Part shown: positions 34,585 to 44,019 of the stretch, piece by piece | How positions within the stretch are numbered: the stretch's first letter is position 1 | How the letters are laid out: each line of letters begins with the position of its first letter | Assembly (NCBI RefSeq): GCF_046630315.1 | Contig: NZ_LQBD01000010.1 | Location: 53,323-117,322, forward strand | Source of the DNA: Brucella anthropi_A | GTDB taxonomy: Bacteria; Pseudomonadota; Alphaproteobacteria; Rhizobiales; Rhizobiaceae | Direction of reading: 5' to 3' | DNA length: 64,000 nt | The notes under the pieces: generated by a model | What the model was told of the DNA's origin: nothing | Seen by the model: only the letters and a program-made list of their open reading frames with translations | The model's database searches: none | Translations under genes and position numbers: made by a program

Positions 34585-36561
34585 ATGTCGAATACCGTTT
34601 CCATGCAATTTCCCGATGGCTCCGTGCGTGAATACGATGCGTCGATGACCGGCGCGGGCCTTGCGGAATCGATTTCCAAATCTCTTGCCAAAAAAGCTGT
34701 TGCCTATGCCGTTGACGGCACCGTGCGCGATCTTTCCGATCCTCTCGGCGCTTCCGGCAAGATTGAGATTCTGACCCGCGAAGACCCGCGCGCGCTCGAA
34801 CTCATCCGTCACGATACGGCGCACGTTCTGGCCGAAGCCGTGCAGGAGCTTTTTCCGGGCACGCAGGTCACGATCGGTCCCGTCATCGAAAACGGCTTCT
34901 ATTACGACTTCGCGCGCAATGAACCATTCACGCCCGACGATCTTCCGGTGATCGAGAAGAAGATGCGCGAGATCATCCAGCGCAACAAGCCTTTCACCAA
35001 GGAAGTCTGGTCGCGTGAAAAGGCCAAGCAGGTTTTTGCTGACAAGGGCGAGAACTACAAGGTCGAACTCGTGGATGCCATTCCCGCCGGGCAGGACCTC
35101 AAGATCTATTATCAGGGCGACTGGTTCGACCTGTGCCGCGGCCCGCATATGGCTTCGACCGGCCAGATCGGCAATTCCTTCAAGCTGATGAAGGTTGCCG
35201 GCGCCTACTGGCGCGGCGATGCCAACAATCCCATGCTGACCCGCATCTACGGCACCGCCTTTGCGAACGACAATGATCTTCAGGCCTATCTCCATATGCT
35301 GGAAGAAGCCGAAAAGCGCGATCACCGCCGCCTTGGCCGCGAAATGGACCTGTTCCATTTCCAGGAAGAAGGGCCGGGCGTCGTATTCTGGCACGCCAAG
35401 GGCTGGAAGATGTTCCAGAATCTGGTGAGCTATATGCGCCGCCGCCTCGATAGCCACGGCTATCAGGAAGTGAACGCGCCGCAGGTGCTCGACAAGTCGC
35501 TCTGGGAAACCTCGGGCCACTGGGGCTGGTATCGCGACAACATGTTCAAGGTGACCGTCGCCGGCGAGGAAACCGACGATGATCGCGTGTTCGCGTTGAA
35601 GCCGATGAACTGCCCCGGCCATGTGATGATCTTCAAGCACGGCCTCAAGTCCTATCGTGACCTGCCGATCAAGCTTGCGGAATTCGGCAATGTGCACCGC
35701 TACGAGCCTTCGGGCGCGCTGCATGGGCTGATGCGCGTGCGCGGCTTTACGCAGGACGATGCGCACATCTTCTGCACCGAAGAACAGATGGCGGCCGAAT
35801 GCCTGCGCATCAATGACCTGATCCTGTCGGTCTACAAGGATTTCGGTTTCGAGGAGATCACCATCAAGCTCTCCACCCGTCCTGAAAAGCGCGTCGGTTC
35901 GGACGAGCTCTGGGATCGTGCCGAAAGCGTGATGATGTCGGTGCTGGAAAAGATCCAGCAGCAGTCGAACAACATCAAGACCGGCATTCTGCCGGGCGAG
36001 GGCGCGTTTTACGGGCCGAAGTTCGAATATACGCTGAAGGATGCCATCGGCCGTGAATGGCAGTGCGGCACCACGCAGGTGGACTTCAACCTGCCGGAAC
36101 GTTTTGGTGCCTTCTATATCGACAAGGATTCCGAAAAGCGCCAGCCGGTGATGATCCACCGCGCGATCTGCGGCTCGATGGAACGCTTCCTTGGTATCCT
36201 GATCGAAAACTTCGCCGGTCACATGCCGCTGTGGTTTGCGCCGGTGCAGGTCGTCGTCGCGACGATCACCTCGGACGCCGACGAATATGCCGCCGAGGCC
36301 GCCGCCAGGCTGAAAGCCGCCGGGCTGCAAGTGGCGACCGACCTGCGCAACGAGAAGATCAACTACAAGGTCCGCGAACATTCGCTGCAGAAGGTTCCGG
36401 TGATTCTCGTCTGCGGCAAGCGCGAGGCGGAAGAAAACACGGTCAATATGCGCCGTCTCGGTTCACGCGATCAGGAATCCATGACGCTCGATGACGCCAT
36501 TGCGCGGCTGGTGGAAGAGGCGACCCCGCCCGATCTGCTCCGTATCAAGAATGGTGCTTGA
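34585..36561 (+). CDS. thrS: ThrS, threonyl-tRNA synthetase
   Basis: A 658-residue class II synthetase. It has an N-terminal TGS domain (1-62), the editing domain (about 65-230, with the HDTAHVLAEA metal motif), the catalytic core (including MNCPGHVMIFKHG and the YEPSGALHGLMRVRGFTQDDAHIFC motif 2 region) and the anticodon-binding domain (from about 550). The ATG at 34585 has AAGGAT upstream. The frame is open further up to 34444, but that part has no ribosome site and no similarity to ThrRS. A REP-like hairpin and a terminator follow. Confidence 0.97.
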   Translation: MSNTVSMQFPDGSVREYDASMTGAGLAESISKSLAKKAVAYAVDGTVRDLSDPLGASGKIEILTREDPRALELIRHDTAHVLAEAVQELFPGTQVTIGPVIENGFYYDFARNEPFTPDDLPVIEKKMREIIQRNKPFTKEVWSREKAKQVFADKGENYKVELVDAIPAGQDLKIYYQGDWFDLCRGPHMASTGQIGNSFKLMKVAGAYWRGDANNPMLTRIYGTAFANDNDLQAYLHMLEEAEKRDHRRLGREMDLFHFQEEGPGVVFWHAKGWKMFQNLVSYMRRRLDSHGYQEVNAPQVLDKSLWETSGHWGWYRDNMFKVTVAGEETDDDRVFALKPMNCPGHVMIFKHGLKSYRDLPIKLAEFGNVHRYEPSGALHGLMRVRGFTQDDAHIFCTEEQMAAECLRINDLILSVYKDFGFEEITIKLSTRPEKRVGSDELWDRAESVMMSVLEKIQQQSNNIKTGILPGEGAFYGPKFEYTLKDAIGREWQCGTTQVDFNLPERFGAFYIDKDSEKRQPVMIHRAICGSMERFLGILIENFAGHMPLWFAPVQVVVATITSDADEYAAEAAARLKAAGLQVATDLRNEKINYKVREHSLQKVPVILVCGKREAEENTVNMRRLGSRDQESMTLDDAIARLVEEATPPDLLRIKNGA

Positions 36562-36566
36562 TATTT

Positions 36567-36607
36567 GAGCGCATCCCGAAAAGTGCGAAGCGGTTTTCGG
36601 GATGCGC
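36567..36607. repeat. REP-like hairpin after thrS
   Basis: A 14-base perfect stem pairs GCGCATCCCGAAAA (36569-36582) with TTTTCGGGATGCGC (36594-36607). The loop carries GTGCGAAGCGG. It is the simplest copy of the repeat family seen at 10317. Confidence 0.75.
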
Positions 36608-36622
36608 GCTATAAAACAATCA

Positions 36623-36651
36623 GGCCGCGCAATGCGCGGCCTTTTGCTTTT
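36623..36651 (+). terminator. terminator between thrS and the convergent exported-protein gene
   Basis: The stem GGCCGCGC with GCGCGGCC (36623-36630, 36634-36641) has loop AAT and is followed by TTTTGCTTTT. It is best suited to rightward thrS transcripts. Confidence 0.88.
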
Positions 36652-36666
36652 CCAGATAGATTAAGT

Positions 36667-37704
36667 TCAATCCACGCTATCTACGACGGATTCGGATTCG
36701 CCATTGGCGACGACTTCGACTTCCTCGTTCCTGCCGGATGAAACCTTGAAATCCCGCTGGTAGATGCGGTCCTTGTTCTTGGCGACGGCGACATAATCGC
36801 CCTCGATAAGAACCATCGACGAATAAGCGCCGGCACTTTCGCGGACCACGTCGCCGGACGCATTCAGGATGGACCAGGACGTATCGGCAAGCGCCTCGCC
36901 GCCGCGCTCGCGCACAAGCTTCAGCGTCACTTCCGCAGCACGGTGCTGGACGGTCGCCTCGGTCAGCTTTCCGGCCTCCACGCGAATATCGGCCCGAATG
37001 ATCGCATTGGCGGAACCATAATTGGAAACAACGTGATAGGTGCCGCTGTTGAGGCGAATGATCGTATTCGGCTTCACGTCGGGCACAATCAGCGAGCGCT
37101 CATTATTGTCTTCGTCGGCATAGATCGAAAACCGCAGCAGATCATTGTTGATCTTGCCGCCATCCGGCAGAATCGCGCTGAGTTTCATCCCCCCGGCATC
37201 GAGCATCATCACTTCATGGCGGGTCGCATTGCCCACTGTGATCCGCTTTGTGGCGCCCGCGCGCCCATAGGCGACATGCACCAGATAGCTGCCTTCAGGC
37301 AGATTGAAGACCGCACTGCCGCCCTGGGCGCTCGCGATGAGCGGCAATTGACCGTCCGGCCCGACATCGGGCGAGAAGACGCGCCATACGAGGCCTTTCG
37401 GGATATCGCCGCCGCCCTCACTCAGCCGCGCCTTGAGATCGAGTTCCCGCGTCTGGACGAGCGGATTGTTCTCGGGGCTGGACGGGGAGGCGTAAGTGTT
37501 CAGGGTCGGCAGATTGAGTGACGGCTGCGGCAGATCGGGCAGGCCGGTCGTGGTCGTCTGCAAATGCGGAATGTCTGTCTGGGGGGCGAGGCCCTGCGCC
37601 CATGATGGCAATGCACTGAGGGCAAAGGCAATCGCTGTAAAAAACGATGCGCCGCTCAAGGCAATTTTTCTCTTTGGACAAGACAGGTACAAGCAATCCG
37701 ACAT
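36667..37704 (-). CDS. exported protein with three beta-type repeats, unknown function
   Basis: A protein of about 345 residues with a signal peptide (hydrophobic stretch ending in LPSWAQG, cut near residue 37). A Pro/Thr/Leu-rich segment (38-85) follows. Three related units come next at about 104-164, 189-254 and 274-331. Each has a hydrophobic strand, a polar turn and a closing strand of the type EGSYLVHVAYG, SGTYHVVSNYG or EGDYVAVAKNKD. This suggests three Ig-like or carboxypeptidase-regulatory-like sandwiches in the periplasm. The ATG at 37704 is chosen; an in-frame TTG at 37746 is less likely. No family name can be given. It is convergent with thrS. Confidence 0.7.
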   Translation of the reverse strand: MSDCLYLSCPKRKIALSGASFFTAIAFALSALPSWAQGLAPQTDIPHLQTTTTGLPDLPQPSLNLPTLNTYASPSSPENNPLVQTRELDLKARLSEGGGDIPKGLVWRVFSPDVGPDGQLPLIASAQGGSAVFNLPEGSYLVHVAYGRAGATKRITVGNATRHEVMMLDAGGMKLSAILPDGGKINNDLLRFSIYADEDNNERSLIVPDVKPNTIIRLNSGTYHVVSNYGSANAIIRADIRVEAGKLTEATVQHRAAEVTLKLVRERGGEALADTSWSILNASGDVVRESAGAYSSMVLIEGDYVAVAKNKDRIYQRDFKVSSGRNEEVEVVANGESESVVDSVD

Positions 37705-37877
37705 GCCGTATTTTTGAGCCCATGCGGGTGGCGAATTCAAGGCCAAATCGCTTTCGGCACCCGCATTTTTGCAACTTCCTTCAATTATCCCATCCCTGAA
37801 TTTTGACTTTACACTTTGGATGCAACGGGCGAGAAGAAACAGCCCCGAATAAGTGGAGCAGTACAGGCAGCATTTTA

Positions 37878-38480
37878 ATGACGAGGTTATCCGTGGCCCA
37901 TCCGGTTTTCGATTTTCTGGCCCAGCGCAGTTCCACCCCGATTTCGGCTATTTCCGAGCCTGCTCCTGAAGGTGAGGAACTGGCGGAACTGCTGAAAGTT
38001 GCCGCACGCGTGCCCGATCACGGACGCCTGACCCCATGGCGCTTCATCCTGTATCGCGGCGATGCCCGCCTCAAGGTTGGGGAATATCTGGCAAGGCGCG
38101 CCGAAGAAATTGAAGGCCCGATGCCGGAAGGGCGCAAGGAGAAGGAACTGACGCGCTTTTCCCGCGCGCCGCTCGTCGTCGGCGTCGTGTCGTCGCCCGT
38201 TGCGCATGAACGCATTCCGGAGTGGGAGCAATTCCTGTCCGCCGGAGCCGTGGCGATGAACCTTTGCACGGCTGCCAACGCGCTCGGCTATGCCACCAAC
38301 TGGATCACCAACTGGTATTCCGACGACGCACCTGCGCGGGCCTTTCTGGGGCTCGCTCCCCATGAGCGGGTTGCGGGATTTGTCCACATCGGAACGGCGC
38401 AAAACAAGATGCCCGAGCGCCCGCGAGCCGATATGGACAAGATCGTCACCGACTATTCCGGCCCATGGACGCAAGCTTAG
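37878..38480 (+). CDS. nitroreductase-family flavoprotein
   Basis: A 200-residue FMN-dependent nitroreductase fold, YdjA-like. The FMN-site start FLAQRSSTPISAISEPAPEGEELAELL and the central AAGAVAMNLCTAANALGY-like helix (here SAGAVAMNLCTAANALGYATNW) are recognisable. The ATG at 37878 gives the normal length; a longer in-frame version from 37803 lacks support. The substrate is unknown. It is followed after 40 bases by another flavin protein gene. Confidence 0.87.
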   Translation: MTRLSVAHPVFDFLAQRSSTPISAISEPAPEGEELAELLKVAARVPDHGRLTPWRFILYRGDARLKVGEYLARRAEEIEGPMPEGRKEKELTRFSRAPLVVGVVSSPVAHERIPEWEQFLSAGAVAMNLCTAANALGYATNWITNWYSDDAPARAFLGLAPHERVAGFVHIGTAQNKMPERPRADMDKIVTDYSGPWTQA

Positions 38481-38520
38481 AGCCGACTTCAAAAAGACTT
38501 GCTAATCAACGGATAAACAT

Positions 38521-39132
38521 ATGTTTTACGAACCGCGAGAAGGGCACCCGCTGCCCCATAATCCGTTCAAGGCAATCGTCGCCCCGCGCCCCATTGGCTG
38601 GATCGGGACGCAGTCGAAGGAGGGCGCCGTCAATCTTGCGCCCTATTCCTTCTTCAACGCGGTCTGCGATACGCCGCCAATGGTCATGTTCTCATCGAAC
38701 GGCGCAAAGGATAGCGTTTCCTTCATCGAGGAAACCGGCGAGTTTACCGCCAATCTGGTGAGTGACCATTTGCGGACACAGATGAACGCATCGTCTGTCG
38801 ACGCGCCGCGCGGTGTCAGCGAATTCGAATATGCGGGGCTGACGAGGGCACCAAGCAGGCTTATCGCCGCTCCGCGCGTGAAGCAGGCCTATGCCGCGCT
38901 TGAATGCGTTGCGGTGGAAATCAAGCGCTTGCAGGACAAGGAGGGCAGGCCGACCGATAATTACATGGTGATCGGCGAAGTCGTCGGCGTGCATATCGAT
39001 GATGAGGTTCTGACCGACGGTCTCATCGATATTGCGAAAGCCAGGCCCGTCAGCAGGCTCGGCTATATGGATTTCGCCACGACGGACAGCGTCTACCGGA
39101 TGTTCCGGCCAAAATGGGAAGACGGCAAATAG
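38521..39132 (+). CDS. flavin reductase-like (DIM6/NTAB) domain protein
   Basis: A 203-residue split-barrel FMN-binding protein. The motif FKAIVAPRPIGWIGTQSKEGAVNLAPYSFFNAV is diagnostic for this family, members of which are flavin reductases or act on nitrogenous substrates with a partner. It lies just after the nitroreductase gene and the two may be co-transcribed. The substrate is not known. Confidence 0.88.
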   Translation: MFYEPREGHPLPHNPFKAIVAPRPIGWIGTQSKEGAVNLAPYSFFNAVCDTPPMVMFSSNGAKDSVSFIEETGEFTANLVSDHLRTQMNASSVDAPRGVSEFEYAGLTRAPSRLIAAPRVKQAYAALECVAVEIKRLQDKEGRPTDNYMVIGEVVGVHIDDEVLTDGLIDIAKARPVSRLGYMDFATTDSVYRMFRPKWEDGK

Positions 39133-39159
39133 GGCCTGATAATGCGTATGAACAAATAG

Positions 39160-39984
39160 TCAGAGCCCTTTTTTCTTGGCTTCGCTCCAGATCGTTTCCA
39201 TCTCGTCGAGGGTCGCAGCCTCCAGATCGCTTCCGGTTTCCCGAAGCGTCTTTTCGATGAAATGGAACCGCCGCCTGAACTTCTCATTGGCGGCGACGAG
39301 CGCGGTTTCCGCATCGATTTCGAGATGGCGGCCGAGATTGACCATGGCAAACAGCAGGTCGCCATATTCCTCTTCGATATCCGCACGCTCCTTCGCCGCC
39401 ATCGCCTCCTTCAGTTCCGCGGTTTCCTCGGCGATCTTGTCCAGAATCGGTGCCGCTTCCGACCAGTCAAAGCCCACCTTTGCGGCCTTCTGCTGAAGTT
39501 TCAGCGCACGGAGCAGGGCAGGGAAGGCTTGCGGAATATCATCCAGAAAGCTGGTCCTTTCGGTTGTTTCCAGCCCCAGTTTTGCGCGTCGCTCGGCCCG
39601 TTCGGCCTTTTCCTCGGCCTTGATGCGGTTCCACGAGCCCTTGGCCATGCCGGCGCTTCTGGCTTGCGAATCGCCAAAAACATGCGGATGGCGCCGTATC
39701 ATCTTGCGGGTAATGGCTTCGACAACATCACCGAAGGCAAAGCTGCCCTGTTCCTCGGCCATGCGCGAATGGAACACCACCTGCAACAGGAGATCGCCCA
39801 GCTCCTCGCGCAGATCGTCCATATCGTTGCGTTCTATGGCGTCGAGGACTTCATAGGTTTCCTCGAGCGTATAGGGCATGATGGACTGGAAATTCTGTTC
39901 CACGTCCCACGGACAGCCGGTTTGGGGATCGCGGAGCGCCGCCATGATTTCCAGCAGGCGATCGATATTGCGGGATGGTTTCAT
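39160..39984 (-). CDS. mazG: MazG, nucleoside triphosphate pyrophosphohydrolase
   Basis: A 274-residue two-domain MazG. The first EExxE-type metal site is in YTLEETYEVLDAIERNDMDDLREELGDLLLQVVFH and a second copy lies near ETAELKEAMAAKERADIEEEYGDLLFAMVNL. It hydrolyses non-canonical or stress-related NTPs to NMP and PPi. Two ATG codons stand together at 39987 and 39984; GGAG lies just upstream and fits the second better. It is convergent with the flavin reductase gene and divergent from galE. Confidence 0.93.
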   Translation of the reverse strand: MKPSRNIDRLLEIMAALRDPQTGCPWDVEQNFQSIMPYTLEETYEVLDAIERNDMDDLREELGDLLLQVVFHSRMAEEQGSFAFGDVVEAITRKMIRRHPHVFGDSQARSAGMAKGSWNRIKAEEKAERAERRAKLGLETTERTSFLDDIPQAFPALLRALKLQQKAAKVGFDWSEAAPILDKIAEETAELKEAMAAKERADIEEEYGDLLFAMVNLGRHLEIDAETALVAANEKFRRRFHFIEKTLRETGSDLEAATLDEMETIWSEAKKKGL

Positions 39985-40126
39985 CATCGCTCCGTCAAAC
40001 TTGGCTGATCTACTACAACCATTCGAGAGAATCGTGCCGGATGGCTTGAAGTCTGTCACTGATTTTGCATAGTCAGCCGGGGATCGCACATCGGGGCGGC
40101 ATGTTCAACAAGCGGATACATAAACG

Positions 40127-41134
40127 ATGACAATTCTTGTGACTGGCGGCGCTGGTTATATCGGCTCGCACACCTGCGTTCAGCTTATTGAGGCAGGCCA
40201 CGACGTCGTTGTGGTGGACAATTTTTGTAACAGCCACCCGGAGGCCCTGCATCGCGTCGAGCAGATTACGGGGCGTACGCCGCGACGCGAAGCGGGCGAT
40301 ATCCGGGACCGGGCTTTTCTGGAACAGGTTATCCGGCATCACAAATGCACCGCCGTCATTCACTTCGCAGGGCTGAAAGCCGTCGGCGAATCGAGCGAAA
40401 AGCCGATGCTCTATTATGATTGCAATGTGGTCGGCACGCTCCGCCTGCTGCAAGCCATGAAAGCAACCGGCGTCAAGACGCTGGTTTTCAGTTCCTCTGC
40501 CACGGTCTATGGCGACCCGCAGAAACTGCCGATCACCGAGGACCAGCCGCTCTCGGCGACCAACCCCTATGGTCGCACCAAGCTCGTCATCGAGGATATG
40601 CTTCGCGACCTCTACAATGCCGACAAGAGCTGGAAGATCGCCATACTGCGTTATTTCAATCCGGTCGGCGCGCATGAAAGCGGCCTGATCGGCGAAGACC
40701 CCAAGGGCATTCCGAACAATCTGATGCCGATCATCGCGCAAGTCGCGACCGGCCGCCGGGAAAAACTGAACATCTGGGGCAATGATTATCCGACCCATGA
40801 CGGCACCGGCATTCGCGACTATATCCATGTGGTGGATCTGGCGGCGGGGCATTTGAAGGCGCTCAAGAAGCTTGACGAACCGCAATGCTTCTCGGTCAAT
40901 CTGGGAACGGGGCAGGGCTATAGCGTTCTCGACGTCGTCAAGGCCTTCGAACATGTGTCCAACCGCGAGATCAAATACGAGATCGCGCCGCGCCGTCCGG
41001 GCGATGTGGCGGAATGCTATGCCGACCCCACTTTTGCGCGGGATTTCCTCAGCTGGTCGGCCGAGAAGAACCTCCGCGAAATGTGCCAGGACATGTGGCA
41101 CTGGCAATCCAAGAACCCCAACGGCTACGAGTGA
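40127..41134 (+). CDS. galE: GalE, UDP-glucose 4-epimerase
   Basis: A 335-residue short-chain dehydrogenase fold enzyme. The NAD-binding GGAGYIGSHT is at the N-terminus, the catalytic Ser is in SSSATVYGD, and Tyr/Lys are in the NPYGRTKLVIED motif. It interconverts UDP-glucose and UDP-galactose for polysaccharide and lipopolysaccharide synthesis. Length is typical. Confidence 0.95.
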   Translation: MTILVTGGAGYIGSHTCVQLIEAGHDVVVVDNFCNSHPEALHRVEQITGRTPRREAGDIRDRAFLEQVIRHHKCTAVIHFAGLKAVGESSEKPMLYYDCNVVGTLRLLQAMKATGVKTLVFSSSATVYGDPQKLPITEDQPLSATNPYGRTKLVIEDMLRDLYNADKSWKIAILRYFNPVGAHESGLIGEDPKGIPNNLMPIIAQVATGRREKLNIWGNDYPTHDGTGIRDYIHVVDLAAGHLKALKKLDEPQCFSVNLGTGQGYSVLDVVKAFEHVSNREIKYEIAPRRPGDVAECYADPTFARDFLSWSAEKNLREMCQDMWHWQSKNPNGYE

Positions 41135-41210
41135 ATTGGACCGGGCCCAAATAAGCTTATGAATGAAGCTGGCGTCGCGTTCCGCGATGCCTGCAAGATT
41201 GGACGATAGA

Positions 41211-42194
41211 ATGCGTTTCCTGCCTGACAAGTTCACCAGCATGCTGATCGCGACCATTCTGCTCGCATCGATGCTTCCCGTGCGCGGTGATTTTGCAGAC
41301 TGGTTTGCACTGGCGACGAAATTCGCGGTCGGGCTTCTGTTCTTCCTGCATGGCGCCCGGCTCTCCCGCGAGGCCGTGATTGCGGGCATCACCCACTGGC
41401 GACTGCATCTGGCGGTGCTTTCGTCGACATTCATCCTGTTTCCGATCCTTGGCTTGGTGGCCGGTTGGACCATTCCGGGATTGTCGCAGTCGACCTTCTA
41501 CACGGGCATCCTCTATCTGTGCGTTCTGCCGTCGACCGTACAGTCGTCCATCGCCTTTACCTCGATTGCGGGCGGCAATGTTTCGGCGGCGGTCGTTTCC
41601 GCCTCCGCCTCGAACATCTTCGGCATGTTTCTCACGCCGTTGCTGGTGGGGCTGCTGTTCGCGGTCAAGGGCGGCGGCGGCATATCGGTCGATGCGCTTG
41701 AATCCATCCTGCTGCAATTGCTGGCGCCGTTTGTGCTCGGACAGCTTCTCCAGCCGTTGATCGGCAATTTCATGCGCCGCCACGGCAAGGCGCTCGGCCT
41801 GGTTGATCGCGGCTCGATCCTGATGGTGGTTTATCTGGCTTTCAGCGAGGCGGTCGTGGAGGGCCTTTGGCGCAGCGTTTCGTGGCATGACCTCGGCATG
41901 ATGGTCAGCGTCAATATCATCCTGCTGGTCACGGTGCTGCTCGCCACCTGGTATGGCAGCAAATGGCTCGGTTTCAACCGGCCGGACCGCATCACGATCA
42001 TGTTTTGCGGATCGAAGAAGAGTCTTGCCAGCGGCGCGCCCATGGCAAGCGCGATTTTTGCCGGCGCAAATGTCGGCAGCATCGTCCTACCGCTGATGCT
42101 CTTTCATCAGATCCAATTGATGGCCTGCGCCGTCATCGCACGAAAACTTGCACATGGAGAGCGCGAAGCACGAGCGACGGCGGCTGCCGAATGA
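41211..42194 (+). CDS. bile acid:sodium symporter family (SBF-like, YfeH type) transporter
   Basis: An integral membrane protein of about 327 residues with some ten hydrophobic segments and the family features FFLHGARLSREAVIAG, PGLSQSTFYTGILYLCVLPSTVQSS and MFCGSKKSLASGAPMA. It probably moves an organic anion with Na+ or H+; the substrate is unknown. Starts at 41163, 41187 and 41211 are in frame. The last is chosen because GGA lies at a usable distance and the protein then begins like its relatives (MRFLPDKF). Confidence 0.82.
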   Translation: MRFLPDKFTSMLIATILLASMLPVRGDFADWFALATKFAVGLLFFLHGARLSREAVIAGITHWRLHLAVLSSTFILFPILGLVAGWTIPGLSQSTFYTGILYLCVLPSTVQSSIAFTSIAGGNVSAAVVSASASNIFGMFLTPLLVGLLFAVKGGGGISVDALESILLQLLAPFVLGQLLQPLIGNFMRRHGKALGLVDRGSILMVVYLAFSEAVVEGLWRSVSWHDLGMMVSVNIILLVTVLLATWYGSKWLGFNRPDRITIMFCGSKKSLASGAPMASAIFAGANVGSIVLPLMLFHQIQLMACAVIARKLAHGEREARATAAAE

Positions 42195-42369
42195 TCACGC
42201 CGCGCGATCCCGGCGATGCGCTTGCGTGTTTCTCCGCTTCGGCGTAGGAACCGGGGAGGGAGGTTCGCCCTCCTCTTCCCATGAATGTCCTGAAACTCGA
42301 AAAATGCATATTTTTCCGATGTTTATGAGGATAAACTATTGCAGCGAACAAAAGAAGAAGGGCCTCTTC

Positions 42370-43200
42370 ATGGCTGACAAGGACAAACCGGCTTTTGACC
42401 AGGAAGCGCTTGCAGAAGCCTATAACCGGGCGCTTGCGCTGGAAAAGGCAGGCGATTTCGATGCCGCAGCCCGGGCCTATGAAGATGTGCTGCGGATTGA
42501 CCCCGAAGACCATGGCGGTGCCGCGGTACGGCTTGCCAGCATGGGACGCGGCGCGGTTCCGCTCAAGGCGCCGGATGCCTATGTAACGACGCTTTTCGAC
42601 CAGCACGCCGAAATGTTCGACACGATCCTCGTCGACCAGCTCGGCTATGATGTTCCGTTGCAGTTGCGCGAAATTCTGCTGGAAATCAATGATGAGTTTT
42701 TCGCCGAACGCATGCTGGACCTGGGGTGCGGCACAGGCTTGTCCGCCGATGCGCTCGACGACATGGCGGGACACAAGACCGGCGTTGATATTTCTGAAAA
42801 CATGATCGAAGTGGCCTACGAGAAAGGCGATTATCAGGCGCTGTTCGTTGGTGAAGCCGTCCGCTTTCTCGAAACCACAAGTGAACCGAACTGGGATCTG
42901 ATCGTCGCCACCGACGTCCTGCCTTATATGGGTGAGCTCGACAAGTTCTTTGCAGGCGTTGCAAGGCATCTGACGGCAGGCGGATATTTCGGTTTTTCCA
43001 GCGAGACGCTTGACGATGCAAGGCTGGCAGGCCGGGCATTCATGGTCGGTGATTACCAGCGTTTCGCACACGCGCAATCCTATGTGCGTGCAATGCTGGA
43101 CAATCACGCAATGGATTGCGTGCGATGCGAGGATATTGTCGTGCGCAGCGAACAGGGATCACCGGTACCGGGACATCTCTATATCGCGCAGCGTCGGTAA
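42370..43200 (+). CDS. SAM-dependent methyltransferase with N-terminal TPR
   Basis: A 276-residue protein. Residues about 14-48 look like one TPR unit (LAEAYNRALALEKAGDFDAAARAYEDVLRIDP). A class I methyltransferase domain follows, with motif I MLDLGCGTGLSADAL. Family members are often annotated as trans-aconitate-like or generic methyltransferases; the substrate is unknown. The ATG at 42370 has AGAAGAAGG upstream. The frame is open much further up, overlapping the SBF gene, without support. Confidence 0.83.
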   Translation: MADKDKPAFDQEALAEAYNRALALEKAGDFDAAARAYEDVLRIDPEDHGGAAVRLASMGRGAVPLKAPDAYVTTLFDQHAEMFDTILVDQLGYDVPLQLREILLEINDEFFAERMLDLGCGTGLSADALDDMAGHKTGVDISENMIEVAYEKGDYQALFVGEAVRFLETTSEPNWDLIVATDVLPYMGELDKFFAGVARHLTAGGYFGFSSETLDDARLAGRAFMVGDYQRFAHAQSYVRAMLDNHAMDCVRCEDIVVRSEQGSPVPGHLYIAQRR

Positions 43201-43423
43201 TATTATGGGTATCCCATTCACGGCTCACATCGAGCCTTGAAGAAGCTCAATCCATCACAAGCCAGCCATCACGGGCCAGCCAGACTCGTTGCTGGAGCAA
43301 GACTGGATTGTTCCATAATCTATCTTATGCGATCCATATGTATAACAGCATTATGCAGATGCGACACATGGGCAAATTGGGGATGCATCGGAGCCGCGTT
43401 GAAGCTGGCGGCTCCGTCTTGCG

Positions 43424-43930
43424 CTATTCACCGTCCCAATAGCCCACGCAATTTTCAAAGCGATTGATGGCATCGAAGGCAGATGCGTCGCCCTCGGCTT
43501 CCGCCTGAACGCGATACTTGCCCGAATCCGGATATTCGATGATATCGGTCGGAAATTTCGTGCTGAGCGCCAGATAGCGCAGTTCTGTTTCCCCGCTATT
43601 GATGATCTGATGCGCGGTTTCGGCTCCACCTGCCGGACAGGCAATCACATCGCCCTTGCGGATCGAAAAACAGTCCTGGCCGATGCGGATTTCGCCAGAC
43701 CCTTCCAGTACGAGGAAAAGTTCCTCATTGGTGCGATGACTGTGAAACGGAAAGGCCTTTTTTCCCGGCTCCAGGGCGATGACATTATAAGCAAGCTTGC
43801 GCGCGCCGAGTTGCAAGCCCACCATCGCGATCTTCGGTGCGTAATGTCTGGCCGCCTCACCTGTGGCGGCGATACCGGCAGGAAGTGAATGCAGTTCGAT
43901 CTCGTCCAGATTGATGATGCGATTGCTCAT
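43424..43930 (-). CDS. cupin-domain protein
   Basis: A 168-residue single-domain cupin. Motif 1 is PFHSHRTNEELFLVLEG with the metal-binding histidines and Glu, and motif 2 is ACPAGGAETAHQI. It may bind a metal and a small molecule or act as a sugar isomerase or sensor; the role is unknown. The ATG at 43930 has GGAG at a good distance and is chosen over one eight codons earlier. It is divergent from a LysR gene, a likely regulator. Confidence 0.83.
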   Translation of the reverse strand: MSNRIINLDEIELHSLPAGIAATGEAARHYAPKIAMVGLQLGARKLAYNVIALEPGKKAFPFHSHRTNEELFLVLEGSGEIRIGQDCFSIRKGDVIACPAGGAETAHQIINSGETELRYLALSTKFPTDIIEYPDSGKYRVQAEAEGDASAFDAINRFENCVGYWDGE

Positions 43931-44019
43931 TTCATGCTCCAATGTTCTACGCACCGATCTACAATCTGCGGCAAATATTTCCTATTGCATAATAATGTCG
44001 ATCTGCCATTCATTTTTGA

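Noticed and set aside
42148..42369. N-terminal extension of the TPR-methyltransferase overlapping the upstream transporter
   Set aside because: Low-complexity Arg/His-rich translation typical of out-of-frame reading; a good ribosome site lies before 42370.
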